Shown here: positions 44,418 through 53,696 of the stretch, piece after piece | Layout of the letters: each line of letters opens with the position of its first letter | How positions within the stretch are numbered: position 1 is the stretch's first letter | DNA from: Klebsiella aerogenes | GTDB lineage: Bacteria; Pseudomonadota; Gammaproteobacteria; Enterobacterales; Enterobacteriaceae | Direction of reading: 5' to 3' | DNA: 64,000 bases | Assembly (NCBI GenBank): GCA_029027985.1 | Contig: CP119076.1 | Location: forward strand, 3,966,422 to 4,030,421 | Position numbers and translations under genes: made by a program | The notes under the pieces: generated by a model | The model's input: the letters and a program-made list of their open reading frames with translations, nothing else | What the model was told of the DNA's origin: nothing | Databases searched by the model: none

Positions 44418-46808
44418 ATGGCAGAAACAAAATCTCAACAATCACGGCTACTGGTGACGCTGACGGCGCTGTTCGCGGCGTTCTGTGGTCTGTATCTGTT
44501 AGTTGGAGGGGTATGGCTGGCCGCTATCGGCGGTTCCTGGTACTACCCTATCGCAGGCCTGGTCATGCTGGCCGTCACCGTCATGCTGTTCCGCGGCAAG
44601 CGCGCTGCATTGTGGCTATATGCCGCCCTGCTGCTGGCGACCATGATTTGGGGGGTATGGGAAGTTGGTTTTGACTTCTGGGCGCTGACGCCGCGCAGCG
44701 ACATCCTGGTCTTCTTCGGCATCTGGCTGATCCTACCGTTTGTCTGGCGTCGTCTGCCAGTACCGTCTGCCGGCGCGGTGAGCGGTCTGGTGGTAGCCCT
44801 GCTCATCAGCGGCGGGATCCTGACCTGGGCCGGTTTCCATGACCCACAAGAAGTGAACGGCACGCTGAGCGCCGACGCGACGCCTGCCGCGCCGATCTCC
44901 GCCGTCGCCGACAGCGATTGGCCGGCCTATGGTCGTAACCAGGAAGGCCAGCGTTACTCGCCGCTGAAGCAGATCAACGCCAACAACGTGAAGAACCTGA
45001 AAGAAGCCTGGGTATTCCGCACCGGCGACCTGAAGCTGCCGAACGATCCGGGTGAAGTCACCAACGAAGTCACGCCGATTAAAGTCGGCGATATGCTCTA
45101 TCTGTGTACCGCGCACCAGCGCCTGTTCGCGCTTGATGCCGCCACCGGTAAAGAAAAATGGCATTTTGACCCGCAGCTGAACGCCGATCCGTCGTTCCAG
45201 CACGTCACCTGCCGCGGCGTCTCTTATCATGAAGCCAAGGCCGATAGCGCGCCTGCCGACGTCGTCGCGGATTGTCCGCGCCGCATTATTCTGCCGGTCA
45301 ACGATGGTCGTCTGTTCGCCATTAACGCCGATAACGGTAAGCTGTGCGAAACCTTTGCCAACAAAGGTATTCTCAACCTGCAGACCAATATGCCGGTCAC
45401 TACCCCTGGCATGTATGAACCAACCTCGCCGCCGATTATCACCGACAAAACCATCGTCATTGCCGGGGCGGTCACCGATAACTTCTCAACCCGTGAGCCG
45501 TCAGGCGTTATTCGCGGCTTTGATGTGAATACCGGTAAACTGCTGTGGGCCTTCGACCCGGGCGCGAAAGACCCGAATGCGATCCCAAGCGATGAGCATC
45601 ACTTCACCCTCAACTCACCTAACTCCTGGGCGCCTGCCGCCTACGACGCCAAGCTGGACTTAGTCTATCTGCCGATGGGCGTGACCACTCCGGATATCTG
45701 GGGCGGCAACCGTACGCCGGAACAGGAACGTTACGCCAGCTCCATCGTGGCGCTGAATGCAACGACCGGTAAACTGGCATGGAGTTATCAGACCGTACAC
45801 CACGATCTGTGGGATATGGATATGCCGTCGCAGCCGACGCTGGCCGACATTGATGTTAACGGTAAGACCGTACCGGTTATCTACGCCCCAGCCAAAACCG
45901 GCAACATCTTCGTGCTGGATCGCCGTAACGGCGAACTGGTGGTGCCCGCACCGGAAAAACCGGTTCCACAGGGCGCGGCGAAAGGCGACTACGTCGCGAA
46001 AACTCAGCCGTTCTCTGAGCTGAGCTTCCGTCCGAAGAAAGACCTGACTGGCGCAGACATGTGGGGCGCCACTATGTTCGACCAGTTGGTGTGCCGCGTT
46101 ATCTTCCACCAGATGCGCTATGAAGGGATCTTCACCCCGCCGTCTGAGCAGGGCACGCTGGTCTTCCCGGGTAACCTGGGGATGTTTGAATGGGGCGGTA
46201 TCTCCGTCGATCCAAACCGTCAGGTCGCTATCGCCAACCCAATGGCGCTGCCATTCGTCTCTAAATTGATCCCACGCGGCCCGGGCAACCCGATGGAACC
46301 GCCGAAAGATGCCAAAGGCTCAGGTACCGAGGCTGGCGTCCAGCCGCAGTACGGCGTGCCGTTCGGCGTGACGCTGAACCCGTTCCTGTCGCCGTTTGGT
46401 CTGCCGTGCAAACAGCCTGCCTGGGGTTATATCTCAGCGCTGGACCTGAAAACCAACGAAGTGGTGTGGAAAAAACGTATCGGTACGCCGCAGGATAGCC
46501 TGCCGTTCCCGCTGCCGGTTCCCGTCCCCTTCAACATGGGTATGCCAATGCTGGGTGGCCCAATCTCGACGGCCGGTAACGTGCTGTTTATCGCCGCCAC
46601 CGCGGATAACTACCTGCGCGCATACAACATGAGCAATGGTGAAAAACTGTGGCAAGCGCGTCTGCCAGCCGGTGGTCAGGCGACGCCGATGACCTATGAA
46701 GTGAATGGCAAACAGTACGTTGTCATCTCTGCTGGCGGTCACGGTTCGTTTGGTACGAAGATGGGCGATTATATCGTTGCCTACGCGCTGCCGGATGACG
46801 CGAAGTAA
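44418..46808 (+). CDS. gcd: Quinoprotein glucose dehydrogenase, membrane-bound
   Basis: PQQ-dependent enzyme oxidising glucose to gluconolactone in the periplasm and passing electrons to ubiquinone. The 796 residues equal E. coli Gcd. Five N-terminal TM helices (residues ~10-140) precede an eight-bladed PQQ propeller with repeats such as LFALDAATGKEKWHFD, DLWDMDMPSQPTL and GGHGSFGTKMGDY at the end. PQQ synthesis genes are not in the window, so activity depends on PQQ from elsewhere in the genome or outside. Confidence 0.97.
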   Translation: MAETKSQQSRLLVTLTALFAAFCGLYLLVGGVWLAAIGGSWYYPIAGLVMLAVTVMLFRGKRAALWLYAALLLATMIWGVWEVGFDFWALTPRSDILVFFGIWLILPFVWRRLPVPSAGAVSGLVVALLISGGILTWAGFHDPQEVNGTLSADATPAAPISAVADSDWPAYGRNQEGQRYSPLKQINANNVKNLKEAWVFRTGDLKLPNDPGEVTNEVTPIKVGDMLYLCTAHQRLFALDAATGKEKWHFDPQLNADPSFQHVTCRGVSYHEAKADSAPADVVADCPRRIILPVNDGRLFAINADNGKLCETFANKGILNLQTNMPVTTPGMYEPTSPPIITDKTIVIAGAVTDNFSTREPSGVIRGFDVNTGKLLWAFDPGAKDPNAIPSDEHHFTLNSPNSWAPAAYDAKLDLVYLPMGVTTPDIWGGNRTPEQERYASSIVALNATTGKLAWSYQTVHHDLWDMDMPSQPTLADIDVNGKTVPVIYAPAKTGNIFVLDRRNGELVVPAPEKPVPQGAAKGDYVAKTQPFSELSFRPKKDLTGADMWGATMFDQLVCRVIFHQMRYEGIFTPPSEQGTLVFPGNLGMFEWGGISVDPNRQVAIANPMALPFVSKLIPRGPGNPMEPPKDAKGSGTEAGVQPQYGVPFGVTLNPFLSPFGLPCKQPAWGYISALDLKTNEVVWKKRIGTPQDSLPFPLPVPVPFNMGMPMLGGPISTAGNVLFIAATADNYLRAYNMSNGEKLWQARLPAGGQATPMTYEVNGKQYVVISAGGHGSFGTKMGDYIVAYALPDDAK

Positions 46809-46863
46809 GACTGAAAGATGATACCCGGAGTCGGCGAAAACGCCTTCTCCGGGGACAATGCAA

Positions 46864-46888
46864 GCCCGGTATCGCACCGGGCTTTTTT
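46864..46888 (+). terminator. gcd intrinsic terminator
   Basis: 7-bp stem gcccggt/accgggc with a 5-nt loop, followed by six T, 55 bases past the gcd stop. The T-tract touches the stop of the converging cueO. Confidence 0.9.
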
Positions 46889-48491
46889 ACACCGTAAAGC
46901 CAAGCATCATACCGGTATCTTCATGCTCCAGCAGATGACAGTGGGCCATATAAGCAAACTCTTTCGGTGCCTGATGCTCGAACTTCACCAGCACTTCACT
47001 GACGCCGCCCTCCACGCGTACCGTATCTTTCCAACCGCTGCGATGCGCCGCTGGCGGCTGGCCATTTTCGCTGAGGATACGGAACTGAGTACCGTGAATA
47101 TGGAAAGGATGTAGCATCATGTCGCCCTTGCCGGAAATCAGCCAGCGCTCATGCTGCCCGCTGGCAGCCGCGAACATCGGCACATTCATATCAAAGGCTT
47201 TACCGTTGATGCGATTGGCGTTGTGGAAATCAAAGCCCTTCTCTGACGAAACGCCATGCCCCATTCCGCCGCCATGGTTCATATTCTTCATGTTGCCGTG
47301 ATTCATATTCCCCATGCTGCTCATGTCGCCATGATCCATCATCATGCCATGGTTCATGCCGGACATTGCCTGGTCGCCATATTTCGTCATCAGCGCCTGC
47401 ATGCCCATCATATCGAGCATTGGGTCCATTGAGAGCTGCAGCGTCCGCTGCGTTAAACCGTCCATGGATGGCAGCGCGGGCATCGCCGCCAGCGTATCCG
47501 GTAATTTGCCGGAAGCGGGGATTAACACCGGTTGTACGCGCAGTACCGGCTGCGGCTTATCAAATGGCGCGATCGCCATTCCCATCTGGCTGACCGGCAA
47601 CGTCATCAGGTCAAATGCCTTACCGTCGCTGGTGTCGATCAAAACTTCAAAACGTTCTCCCATCAGCACCGGCAATTCACTGACTTTGACCGGCTCGGCC
47701 AACAGGCCGCCATCACTGGCCACAACGTACATCGGGCGGCGATCGCTGGTAGCGAAATTCAGTGAGCGGGCGTTACAACCATTAAGCAGACGCAAACGTA
47801 ACCAACCACGCGGCGGAGCGTGCTCCGGATACAGCGCGCCGTTCGTCAGGAGAGTGTCGCCGAACCACCCCACCGCGGCACTCATGATATCGAGCTGATA
47901 ATCGATCTCCCCGTTAGCAGTGAACTTTTTGTCTTGCACGATCACCGGAACATCATCGATTCCCCACTGCTTCGGTAACAGCAGTTGCCCGCTTTCAACA
48001 TCGTCAATCAGCACCAGTCCCGCCAACCCCATTGCCACCTGGCGGCCGGTTTTACCATGCTGGTGTGGGTGGAACCAGCAGGTGGCCGCCCGCTGCGTCG
48101 GGGTAAAACTTACCGTTCTTGACCCCCCCGCCGCGATCACCCCCTGCGGACCACCATCAACTTCACCGGGAACCTCCAGCCCATGCCAGTGAACGGTGGT
48201 TTCTTCCGTCAGGCGGTTGTGAATATCAACCGTCACCGCCTCGCCTTGCTTGAGTTTTAGCGCAGGCCCCAGCAGATTACCGTTGTAGCCCCAGGTGGGA
48301 GCGAGATGCGGACCAAACTGCGTTTTTCCGCTCTGAATAGTCAGCGTAATGCGATTGCGCGCGTCGGCGGTCAATAAATCCGGAACCGGCAAAGCCGGGC
48401 GGCCAGCGGCGAACACCGAACGGCTCCAGAGCGGTAAGGCACTGGCCGCCCCGATCGCGGCGGTTAATTTGATAAACTCACGACGTTGCAT
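46887..48491 (-). CDS. cueO: Multicopper oxidase CueO
   Basis: Periplasmic cuprous oxidase protecting against copper. It has 534 residues from the ATG at 48491 (AAGGA 7-8 bases upstream). The Tat signal is [22 protein letters not shown]. Copper motifs are [36 protein letters not shown] and the T1 site [15 protein letters not shown] Met/His-rich insert (about residues 355-405, many MNHG and GNM repeats) is present, which in E. coli binds Cu(I) over the T1 site. It is longer than E. coli CueO (516). Confidence 0.96.
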   Translation of the reverse strand: MQRREFIKLTAAIGAASALPLWSRSVFAAGRPALPVPDLLTADARNRITLTIQSGKTQFGPHLAPTWGYNGNLLGPALKLKQGEAVTVDIHNRLTEETTVHWHGLEVPGEVDGGPQGVIAAGGSRTVSFTPTQRAATCWFHPHQHGKTGRQVAMGLAGLVLIDDVESGQLLLPKQWGIDDVPVIVQDKKFTANGEIDYQLDIMSAAVGWFGDTLLTNGALYPEHAPPRGWLRLRLLNGCNARSLNFATSDRRPMYVVASDGGLLAEPVKVSELPVLMGERFEVLIDTSDGKAFDLMTLPVSQMGMAIAPFDKPQPVLRVQPVLIPASGKLPDTLAAMPALPSMDGLTQRTLQLSMDPMLDMMGMQALMTKYGDQAMSGMNHGMMMDHGDMSSMGNMNHGNMKNMNHGGGMGHGVSSEKGFDFHNANRINGKAFDMNVPMFAAASGQHERWLISGKGDMMLHPFHIHGTQFRILSENGQPPAAHRSGWKDTVRVEGGVSEVLVKFEHQAPKEFAYMAHCHLLEHEDTGMMLGFTV

Positions 48492-48525
48492 TTTCACATC
48501 CTTTTATTCTGCTGGTGAATATTTA

Positions 48526-48556
48526 AGCTTAAACCCTCCCGCAACGGGAAGGTCAA
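48526..48556 (-). promoter_or_regulatory. CueR-type promoter of cueO
   Basis: On the minus strand -35 TTGACC (48551-48556) and -10 TAAGCT (48526-48531) are separated by 19 bases, the over-long spacer of MerR-family promoters. The spacer holds the dyad CCTTCCC-gttg-CGGGAGG, very close to the E. coli cueO/copA CueR box. It predicts Cu(I) induction. Confidence 0.85.
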
Positions 48557-48636
48557 GCAGAAGGTTGTGAATAAAGCTCTGCGTGGTGTAAAGAAGTGTG
48601 CTAACTTTGGTTGTCCGTGTTCCAATGGTAGAAAAA

Positions 48637-48984
48637 ATGAAGACGTTTTTCAGAACAATGCTGTTTGGCAGCCTGCTCGCCCTCTCCGCCAATAGCTATG
48701 CACTAAGCGAGTCCGAAGCGGAAGATATGGCTGATTTAACGGCGGTATTTGTATTCCTGAAAAACGATTGCGGCTATCAAAATTTGCCAAATACGCAAAT
48801 TCGCCGCGCGCTGGTCTTTTTTGCCCAACAAAACCAATGGGACCTCAGTAACTACGACAGCTTTAATATGAAAGCGCTGGGTGAAGACAGCTATCGCGAT
48901 CTCAGCGGTATCAAAATTCCTACCTCCAAAAAATGCAAAGCCCTGGCGCGCGACTCCCTTAGCCTGCTGTCCTACGTGAAGTAA
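48637..48984 (+). CDS. yacC: PulS/OutS-family exported protein YacC
   Basis: Small exported protein of 115 residues, as in E. coli, related to type II secretion pilotins of the PulS/OutS family. The signal peptide is MKTFFRTMLFGSLLALSANSYA, without a lipobox. Two Cys (NDCGYQ and KKCKAL) probably form the family disulfide. No secretin gene lies nearby, so a pilotin role here is not shown. An upstream extension of 13 codons is excluded. It is divergent from cueO. Confidence 0.92.
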   Translation: MKTFFRTMLFGSLLALSANSYALSESEAEDMADLTAVFVFLKNDCGYQNLPNTQIRRALVFFAQQNQWDLSNYDSFNMKALGEDSYRDLSGIKIPTSKKCKALARDSLSLLSYVK

Positions 48985-49330
48985 GTTTTACCCCAGCCGC
49001 CCAACGGCGGCTGTCAGACATGTGATCATCTTCTCCCGCGCGTCTTATTTTGTTGGTAGATTAATTTATCGATAAAAAGCACTTTCGATAATAACGCATT
49101 CAACTTGCGGTTAATTGTAAAATTAACCTCGCCAGCGGCCACTCTTCTATTACAACAGGCTGGCACGTTAAATATTTTTCCGGTTATTCGCGTACTTTTG
49201 CTCACCGTTATTTTAAAGAACCGGTTCGCCGACGGTTTACTATTCACCATATCAATCTCTATCTATAGTTGGCTATGATGTGGTGTCCGCTTTGCGGGCA
49301 CTACAGAAGTTAACAAAGGAGGAGTACGCC
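48985..49330. other. yacC-speE intergenic region
   Basis: This 346-base gap is unusually AT-rich for the window. After yacC comes an 8-bp hairpin (cagccgcc/ggcggctg, 48994-49013) without a T-tract. The middle (49026-49250) shows no convincing gene; a 74-codon minus-strand frame there has no recognisable family. The right end has a possible -10 (tatgat, 49274-49279) and an 8-bp leader hairpin gtgtccgc-ttt-gcgggcac (49283-49301), then the speE Shine-Dalgarno. Confidence 0.55.
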
Positions 49331-50191
49331 GTGGCCGATAGCAATCAGTGGCATGAGACGCTGCATGACCATTTTGGTCAATATTTTACCGTTGATAACG
49401 TGCTGTACCATGAGAAGACCGATCATCAGGATTTAATCATCTTCGAAAACGCGGCATTTGGCCGCGTGATGGCGCTGGATGGCGTGGTACAAACCACCGA
49501 GCGCGATGAGTTTGTGTATCATGAGATGATGACCCACGTCCCGCTGCTGGCCCACGGTCAGGCGAAGCACGTGCTCATCATTGGCGGCGGCGATGGCGCG
49601 ATGTTACGCGAGGTGTCCCGTCATCCTCACATCGACACCATTACCATGGTGGAAATCGACGCTGGCGTGGTGTCATTCTGTCGCCAATACCTGCCAAACC
49701 ATAATGCCGGTGCCTATGACGATCCGCGTTTTACGCTGGTGATTGATGACGGCGTGAACTTCGTCACCCAAACGTCACAAACCTTTGATGTCATTATCTC
49801 CGACTGTACCGATCCGATCGGCCCCGGCGAGAGCCTGTTTACCTCGGCGTTTTATGCCGGTTGTAAACGCTGCCTGAATCCTGGTGGGATATTCGTCGCT
49901 CAGAACGGCGTGAGTTTCCTCCAGCAGGATGAGGCCGTCGGCAGCCATCGCAAACTCAGCCACTATTTTAGCGACGTCAGTTTCTATCAGGCGGCGATCC
50001 CGACCTATTACGGCGGCATGATGACTTTCGCCTGGGCGACCGATAATGAAGCCCTGCGCCATCTGTCGACAGAAATTATTCAGGCCCGCTTCCATAGCGC
50101 CAACCTGCAATGCCGCTACTACAACCCGGCGATTCATACCGCGGCCTTCGCCCTACCGCAGTACCTGCTGGATGCTCTGGCCGCCAGCTAA
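49331..50191 (+). CDS. speE: Spermidine synthase (polyamine aminopropyltransferase)
   Basis: Transfers aminopropyl from decarboxylated SAM to putrescine, giving spermidine and MTA. It has 286 residues from GTG at 49331 with an optimal AAAGGAGGAG six bases before it. Key motifs are [30 protein letters not shown] (dcSAM site) and [11 protein letters not shown] with the catalytic Asp. A 17-codon upstream frame extension is not homologous. speD follows after 24 bases; the pair forms the spermidine operon. Confidence 0.97.
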   Translation: MADSNQWHETLHDHFGQYFTVDNVLYHEKTDHQDLIIFENAAFGRVMALDGVVQTTERDEFVYHEMMTHVPLLAHGQAKHVLIIGGGDGAMLREVSRHPHIDTITMVEIDAGVVSFCRQYLPNHNAGAYDDPRFTLVIDDGVNFVTQTSQTFDVIISDCTDPIGPGESLFTSAFYAGCKRCLNPGGIFVAQNGVSFLQQDEAVGSHRKLSHYFSDVSFYQAAIPTYYGGMMTFAWATDNEALRHLSTEIIQARFHSANLQCRYYNPAIHTAAFALPQYLLDALAAS

Positions 50192-50215
50192 CCTGAATTG
50201 AGGAGGTGAACCAAA

Positions 50216-51010
50216 TTGAAAAAACTTAAGCTGCACGGCTTTAACAACCTGACCAAAAGCCTGAGTTTTTGTATTTACGATATCTGCTACGCCAAGACAG
50301 CCGACGAGCGCGATGGCTATATCGCCTATATCGATGAACTCTATAATGCCAACCGCCTGACGGAAATCCTCTCCGAGACCTGTTCTATCATCGGCGCTAA
50401 TATTCTGAATATCGCGCGACAAGATTATGAACCCCAGGGCGCGAGCGTCACCATTCTGGTCAGCGAAGAGCCGATCGACCCGCAGCTTATCGACCAAACC
50501 GAACATCCGGGCCCGCTGCCTGAAACCGTGGTCGCCCATCTCGATAAAAGCCATATCTGCGTGCATACCTACCCGGAAAGTCACCCGGAAGGTGGGTTAT
50601 GTACTTTCCGCGCGGATATTGAAGTCTCGACCTGCGGGGTCATTTCACCGCTGAAGGCGCTGAATTATCTTATCCACCAGTTGGAATCCGATATCGTGAC
50701 TATCGATTACCGTGTACGCGGCTTTACCAGAGATATCAATGGAATGAAGCATTTCATCGACCATGAAATCAATTCCATTCAAAACTTCATGTCCGAGGAC
50801 ATGAAAGCGCTCTATGACATGGTGGACGTGAACGTCTATCAGGAAAATATCTTCCATACCAAATTGCTACTGAAAGAGTTCGATCTGAAACACTACATGT
50901 TCCACACCAGGCCGGAAGATTTAAGCGAAGAAGAGCGCAAAGTGATTACCGACTTGCTGTGGAAAGAGATGCGCGAAATTTACTACGCCCGCAATATTCC
51001 CGCAGTGTAA
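50216..51010 (+). CDS. speD: S-adenosylmethionine decarboxylase proenzyme
   Basis: Supplies decarboxylated SAM to SpeE. The 264 residues equal E. coli SpeD. The proenzyme self-cleaves before Ser112 in the visible [14 protein letters not shown] to form the pyruvoyl cofactor. The start is TTG at 50216 preceded by GAGGAGGTG, as in E. coli. A weak ggggg/ccccc hairpin (51016-51034) follows the stop and may end the operon. Confidence 0.97.
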   Translation: MKKLKLHGFNNLTKSLSFCIYDICYAKTADERDGYIAYIDELYNANRLTEILSETCSIIGANILNIARQDYEPQGASVTILVSEEPIDPQLIDQTEHPGPLPETVVAHLDKSHICVHTYPESHPEGGLCTFRADIEVSTCGVISPLKALNYLIHQLESDIVTIDYRVRGFTRDINGMKHFIDHEINSIQNFMSEDMKALYDMVDVNVYQENIFHTKLLLKEFDLKHYMFHTRPEDLSEEERKVITDLLWKEMREIYYARNIPAV

Positions 51011-51035
51011 TTGATGGGGGTAAGGATGCCCCCTT

Positions 51036-52034
51036 CTAACACCGGTTCGCCGGGAAACTCAGCAGAACGGAGTCAACGGACTCTTCTTCCGCGACCACCC
51101 GCAGCACCGCATCACCCAACTGGCGGCCAATAACCTCATGATCGACCGTAAACAAACAAGGCGAGGCGATAATTCTTGAGGAGAAATCACTGCTCGCGGC
51201 GGCGCACAGCATCGCGTGTTCATTCAACCCGCCACCCGGCAATGTCGCCAGGTAATGGCTCGCCCCCATTAGCAGGAAGTCGTTTATAAAGATAATAAAA
51301 TCAGGATGATGTTGGTGTTGCATAAACTGGCGCGCCGCCATTTCACCCGAAGACTCCGTCACGGAGCCGAAGAAAATGAGCGCCTCATCGACCTCAAGAT
51401 GAGCGTTGCGCATTTCCTCCAGGCAGCCTTCAAGAAACTGCCGACCATGCATGCTATCCGCGCCTAATGTGGCAATCGCCAGTCGCTGCGCACCCTGACT
51501 TAACGCATAGCGAACACAACTGCGCCCCATTTCCTGATGATGAAAATCAACCCAGTTGAAATGCCCCTCCAACGTCAGACTCTGCCCCATCGTGACAAAA
51601 GGAAACTGCAATTCATTGAGTAACGCGATACGCTCATCGTGAATGCGAGTATCGGTCAGAATGATGGCATCAGCGCGATTTTGCTCAATTATCTTGTGCA
51701 GTAGCTGGCGCTCGCCGTCACGGTCGGTGGTGATATGGATAACCGGATCGATCCCGCTCTCTTTCAGGCTAGCCTGCAGCCCTCTGGCGATACGCATAAA
51801 GAAGGACGCCGTGTGGATGTTGCCGCCGTCAGCCGCGGGCAACAACAAGGCGACAACCCCGACCTTACCGCTGCGCAGATGCCGTGCGGAAGCATTTGGC
51901 CGGTAGCCCAGTTGCTCAGCCGCAGCAAGAACCTTTTTCCGGGTATGGCTGCTGATATCACTTTTATTATTTAACGCCTTCGACACCGTTGCCGTGGAAA
52001 GACCGAGAGACGCCGCCAGTTCTTTAATATTCAT
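51036..52034 (-). CDS. LacI-family transcriptional regulator of the alpha-galactosidase locus
   Basis: Predicted sugar-responsive repressor of 332 residues. The N-terminal HTH and hinge are clear: MNIKELAASLGLSTATVSKAL, then YRPNASARHLRSGK. A periplasmic-binding-protein-like effector domain follows (residues ~60-330). It is transcribed away from the symporter and alpha-galactosidase genes, with 243 bases between, the usual layout for local control. The inducer is not readable. I do not recognise an E. coli K-12 orthologue at this position. The specific assignment to the flanking genes is inference from layout. Confidence 0.88.
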   Translation of the reverse strand: MNIKELAASLGLSTATVSKALNNKSDISSHTRKKVLAAAEQLGYRPNASARHLRSGKVGVVALLLPAADGGNIHTASFFMRIARGLQASLKESGIDPVIHITTDRDGERQLLHKIIEQNRADAIILTDTRIHDERIALLNELQFPFVTMGQSLTLEGHFNWVDFHHQEMGRSCVRYALSQGAQRLAIATLGADSMHGRQFLEGCLEEMRNAHLEVDEALIFFGSVTESSGEMAARQFMQHQHHPDFIIFINDFLLMGASHYLATLPGGGLNEHAMLCAAASSDFSSRIIASPCLFTVDHEVIGRQLGDAVLRVVAEEESVDSVLLSFPANRC

Positions 52035-52129
52035 CGTTCGTTATGGACTAAATAGCTTCCAACAAGGATATTCCTGCCAATCTAAACCATTAACTTTTTA
52101 CTGACAATAAGAAATCCGTAATAGACGAT

Positions 52130-52219
52130 TTAATTGTGCAATAGCGATCACAATTGTGTGTTAAAGATCGTTGATCGCAATATTTTTCAGATCTAGCATA
52201 AAACAATACGAAATCGATT
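52130..52219. promoter_or_regulatory. Divergent control region with candidate operators
   Basis: AT-rich region between the LacI-type gene and the symporter. A plausible symporter promoter is TTGATC (52171-52176), 17 bases, TAGCAT (52194-52199). Palindromes: aattgtg-N10-cacaatt (starting near 52133), cacaattgtg around 52150-52159, gcgatca (52144-52150) facing tgatcgc (52172-52178), and aatcgatt (52212-52219) with the central CG typical of LacI operators. Which one is the operator cannot be decided by eye. A CRP-like TGTG/CACA pair has the wrong spacing. Confidence 0.5.
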
Positions 52220-52277
52220 AAGTATTTTTTTAAAAACATCTTATTTATAATTTAATCGCTGACAAAGGTCATCTCAA

Positions 52278-53681
52278 ATGCAACTAGATAACACCCTTTC
52301 AGTCTCAGCAACACGTCACAAAACCCGGCCGCAGGTTATCTGGATATGCCTGCTTGCGGCGCTGGCAGGCCTCCTGTTCGGCCTGGATATCGGCGTCATT
52401 TCCGGCGCGCTGCCGCTTATCGCTAAAGAGTACCATTTACTCGATCGGCAACAGGAGTGGATCGTCAGTTCGATGATGGTCGGCGCAGCGGCAGCGACGC
52501 TATGTAGCGGTTTTCTGGCCTATCGCTTCGGCCGCAAATATGCGCTGTTGATTGCCGCCGCCTCTTTCTGCCTTGGCGCGATTATCTGCACCTGCGCAGC
52601 GAGTGCCGATATGCTGATTATCGGCCGCTTGATCCTCGGGGTGGGGCTTGGCGTCGCCTCCTATGCAACGCCTCTCTATCTTTCTGAAATAACGCCGAAA
52701 AATATTCGTGGGGCCATGATTTCCGCCTACCAGCTGATGATCGCTCTCGGTATTCTTATCGTCTTTCTGACCAATACCGCATTCAGCTACAGCGGCAACT
52801 GGCGCGGGATGTTACTGGTGGTCGCGATCCCTTCGTTAATCTTTCTGTTTGGCGCGCTGTTTCTTCCCCGCAGCCCCCGCTGGCTTATGATCCATGGGCG
52901 GGAGGAAGATGCCCGTAACGTACTGCTGCGCCTGCGTAATCACCGTGATGAAGTAGAAAACGAATTACGAGAAATTAAAGAGCAGCTCAAGGTCAAACAA
53001 CAGGGTTGGCATTTATTTAAAGAAAACCGCAATTTCCGCCGTAGCGTTGGTCTGGGTATTACCCTGCAGATCATGCAGCAGTTTTCCGGTGTTAACGTCA
53101 TGATGTACTACGCGCCGCGTATCTTTCATGAAATCGGCTTCGCTTCGACGGCGGATCAAATGTGGGGAACGGTGATCGTCGGTTTTGTCATGACCATTGC
53201 AACCTTTATCGCCGTCGGTTTCGTCGATCGCTGGGGGCGCAAGCCCATGTTGTATACCGGTTTTATAACAATGGGTATCGCGATGGCAGTAGTCGGTACG
53301 TTGTTAGGCGGCGAGGCGCTGTCAGTGGCGGAGAAAGGGATCACCGTCGCCATGCTGCTGCTGTTTATCGTTGGGTTCTCAATGTCAGCCGGTCCGCTTA
53401 TCTGGCTGCTGTGCTCGGAAATTCAGCCGCTGAAGGGTCGCGAATTCGGCATCACCTGCTCCACATTTACCTGCCATATTGCCGGAATGGTCGTCAGCGC
53501 TACCTTCTTATCATTGTTAAATTCATTAGGAAGTGCCCACACCTTTTACCTGTATGCGCTATTAAACATCGTTGCGCTGATTATTATTTTCCGTTTTGTC
53601 CCTGAGACGAAAAATATCTCTCTGGAGCAGATTGAAAAAAATCTGATGGCAGGAACGCCGTTGCGTAATATTGGCCGCTAA
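52278..53681 (+). CDS. MFS sugar-porter family H+ symporter (GalP/AraE-like)
   Basis: Twelve-helix sugar:proton symporter of 467 residues. Sugar-porter signatures are visible: GLDIGVISGALPLI in helix 1, FGRKYALLIAAA, GRLILGVGLGVASYATPLYLSEI, LPRSPRWLM (a variant of PESPR), QIMQQFSGVNVMMYYAPRIF and FVPETKN. It is cotranscribed with the downstream alpha-galactosidase (15-base gap). It is not of the MelB, LacY or RafB families usually paired with alpha-galactosidases. The substrate is unknown; an alpha-galactoside or galactose are the natural guesses. Confidence 0.9.
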   Translation: MQLDNTLSVSATRHKTRPQVIWICLLAALAGLLFGLDIGVISGALPLIAKEYHLLDRQQEWIVSSMMVGAAAATLCSGFLAYRFGRKYALLIAAASFCLGAIICTCAASADMLIIGRLILGVGLGVASYATPLYLSEITPKNIRGAMISAYQLMIALGILIVFLTNTAFSYSGNWRGMLLVVAIPSLIFLFGALFLPRSPRWLMIHGREEDARNVLLRLRNHRDEVENELREIKEQLKVKQQGWHLFKENRNFRRSVGLGITLQIMQQFSGVNVMMYYAPRIFHEIGFASTADQMWGTVIVGFVMTIATFIAVGFVDRWGRKPMLYTGFITMGIAMAVVGTLLGGEALSVAEKGITVAMLLLFIVGFSMSAGPLIWLLCSEIQPLKGREFGITCSTFTCHIAGMVVSATFLSLLNSLGSAHTFYLYALLNIVALIIIFRFVPETKNISLEQIEKNLMAGTPLRNIGR

Positions 53682-53696
53682 ACATGGAGCCCGGAG

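Noticed and set aside
49026-49250. 74-codon minus-strand frame between yacC and speE
   Set aside because: Weak ribosome site, no signal peptide, no family I know, lies in AT-rich leader sequence. Left as an open question in the findings rather than called a gene.
52133-52156. CRP site in the alpha-galactosidase control region
   Set aside because: The TGTG and CACA half-sites are separated by 10 rather than 8 bases, which does not fit CRP geometry; listed only as an inverted repeat.
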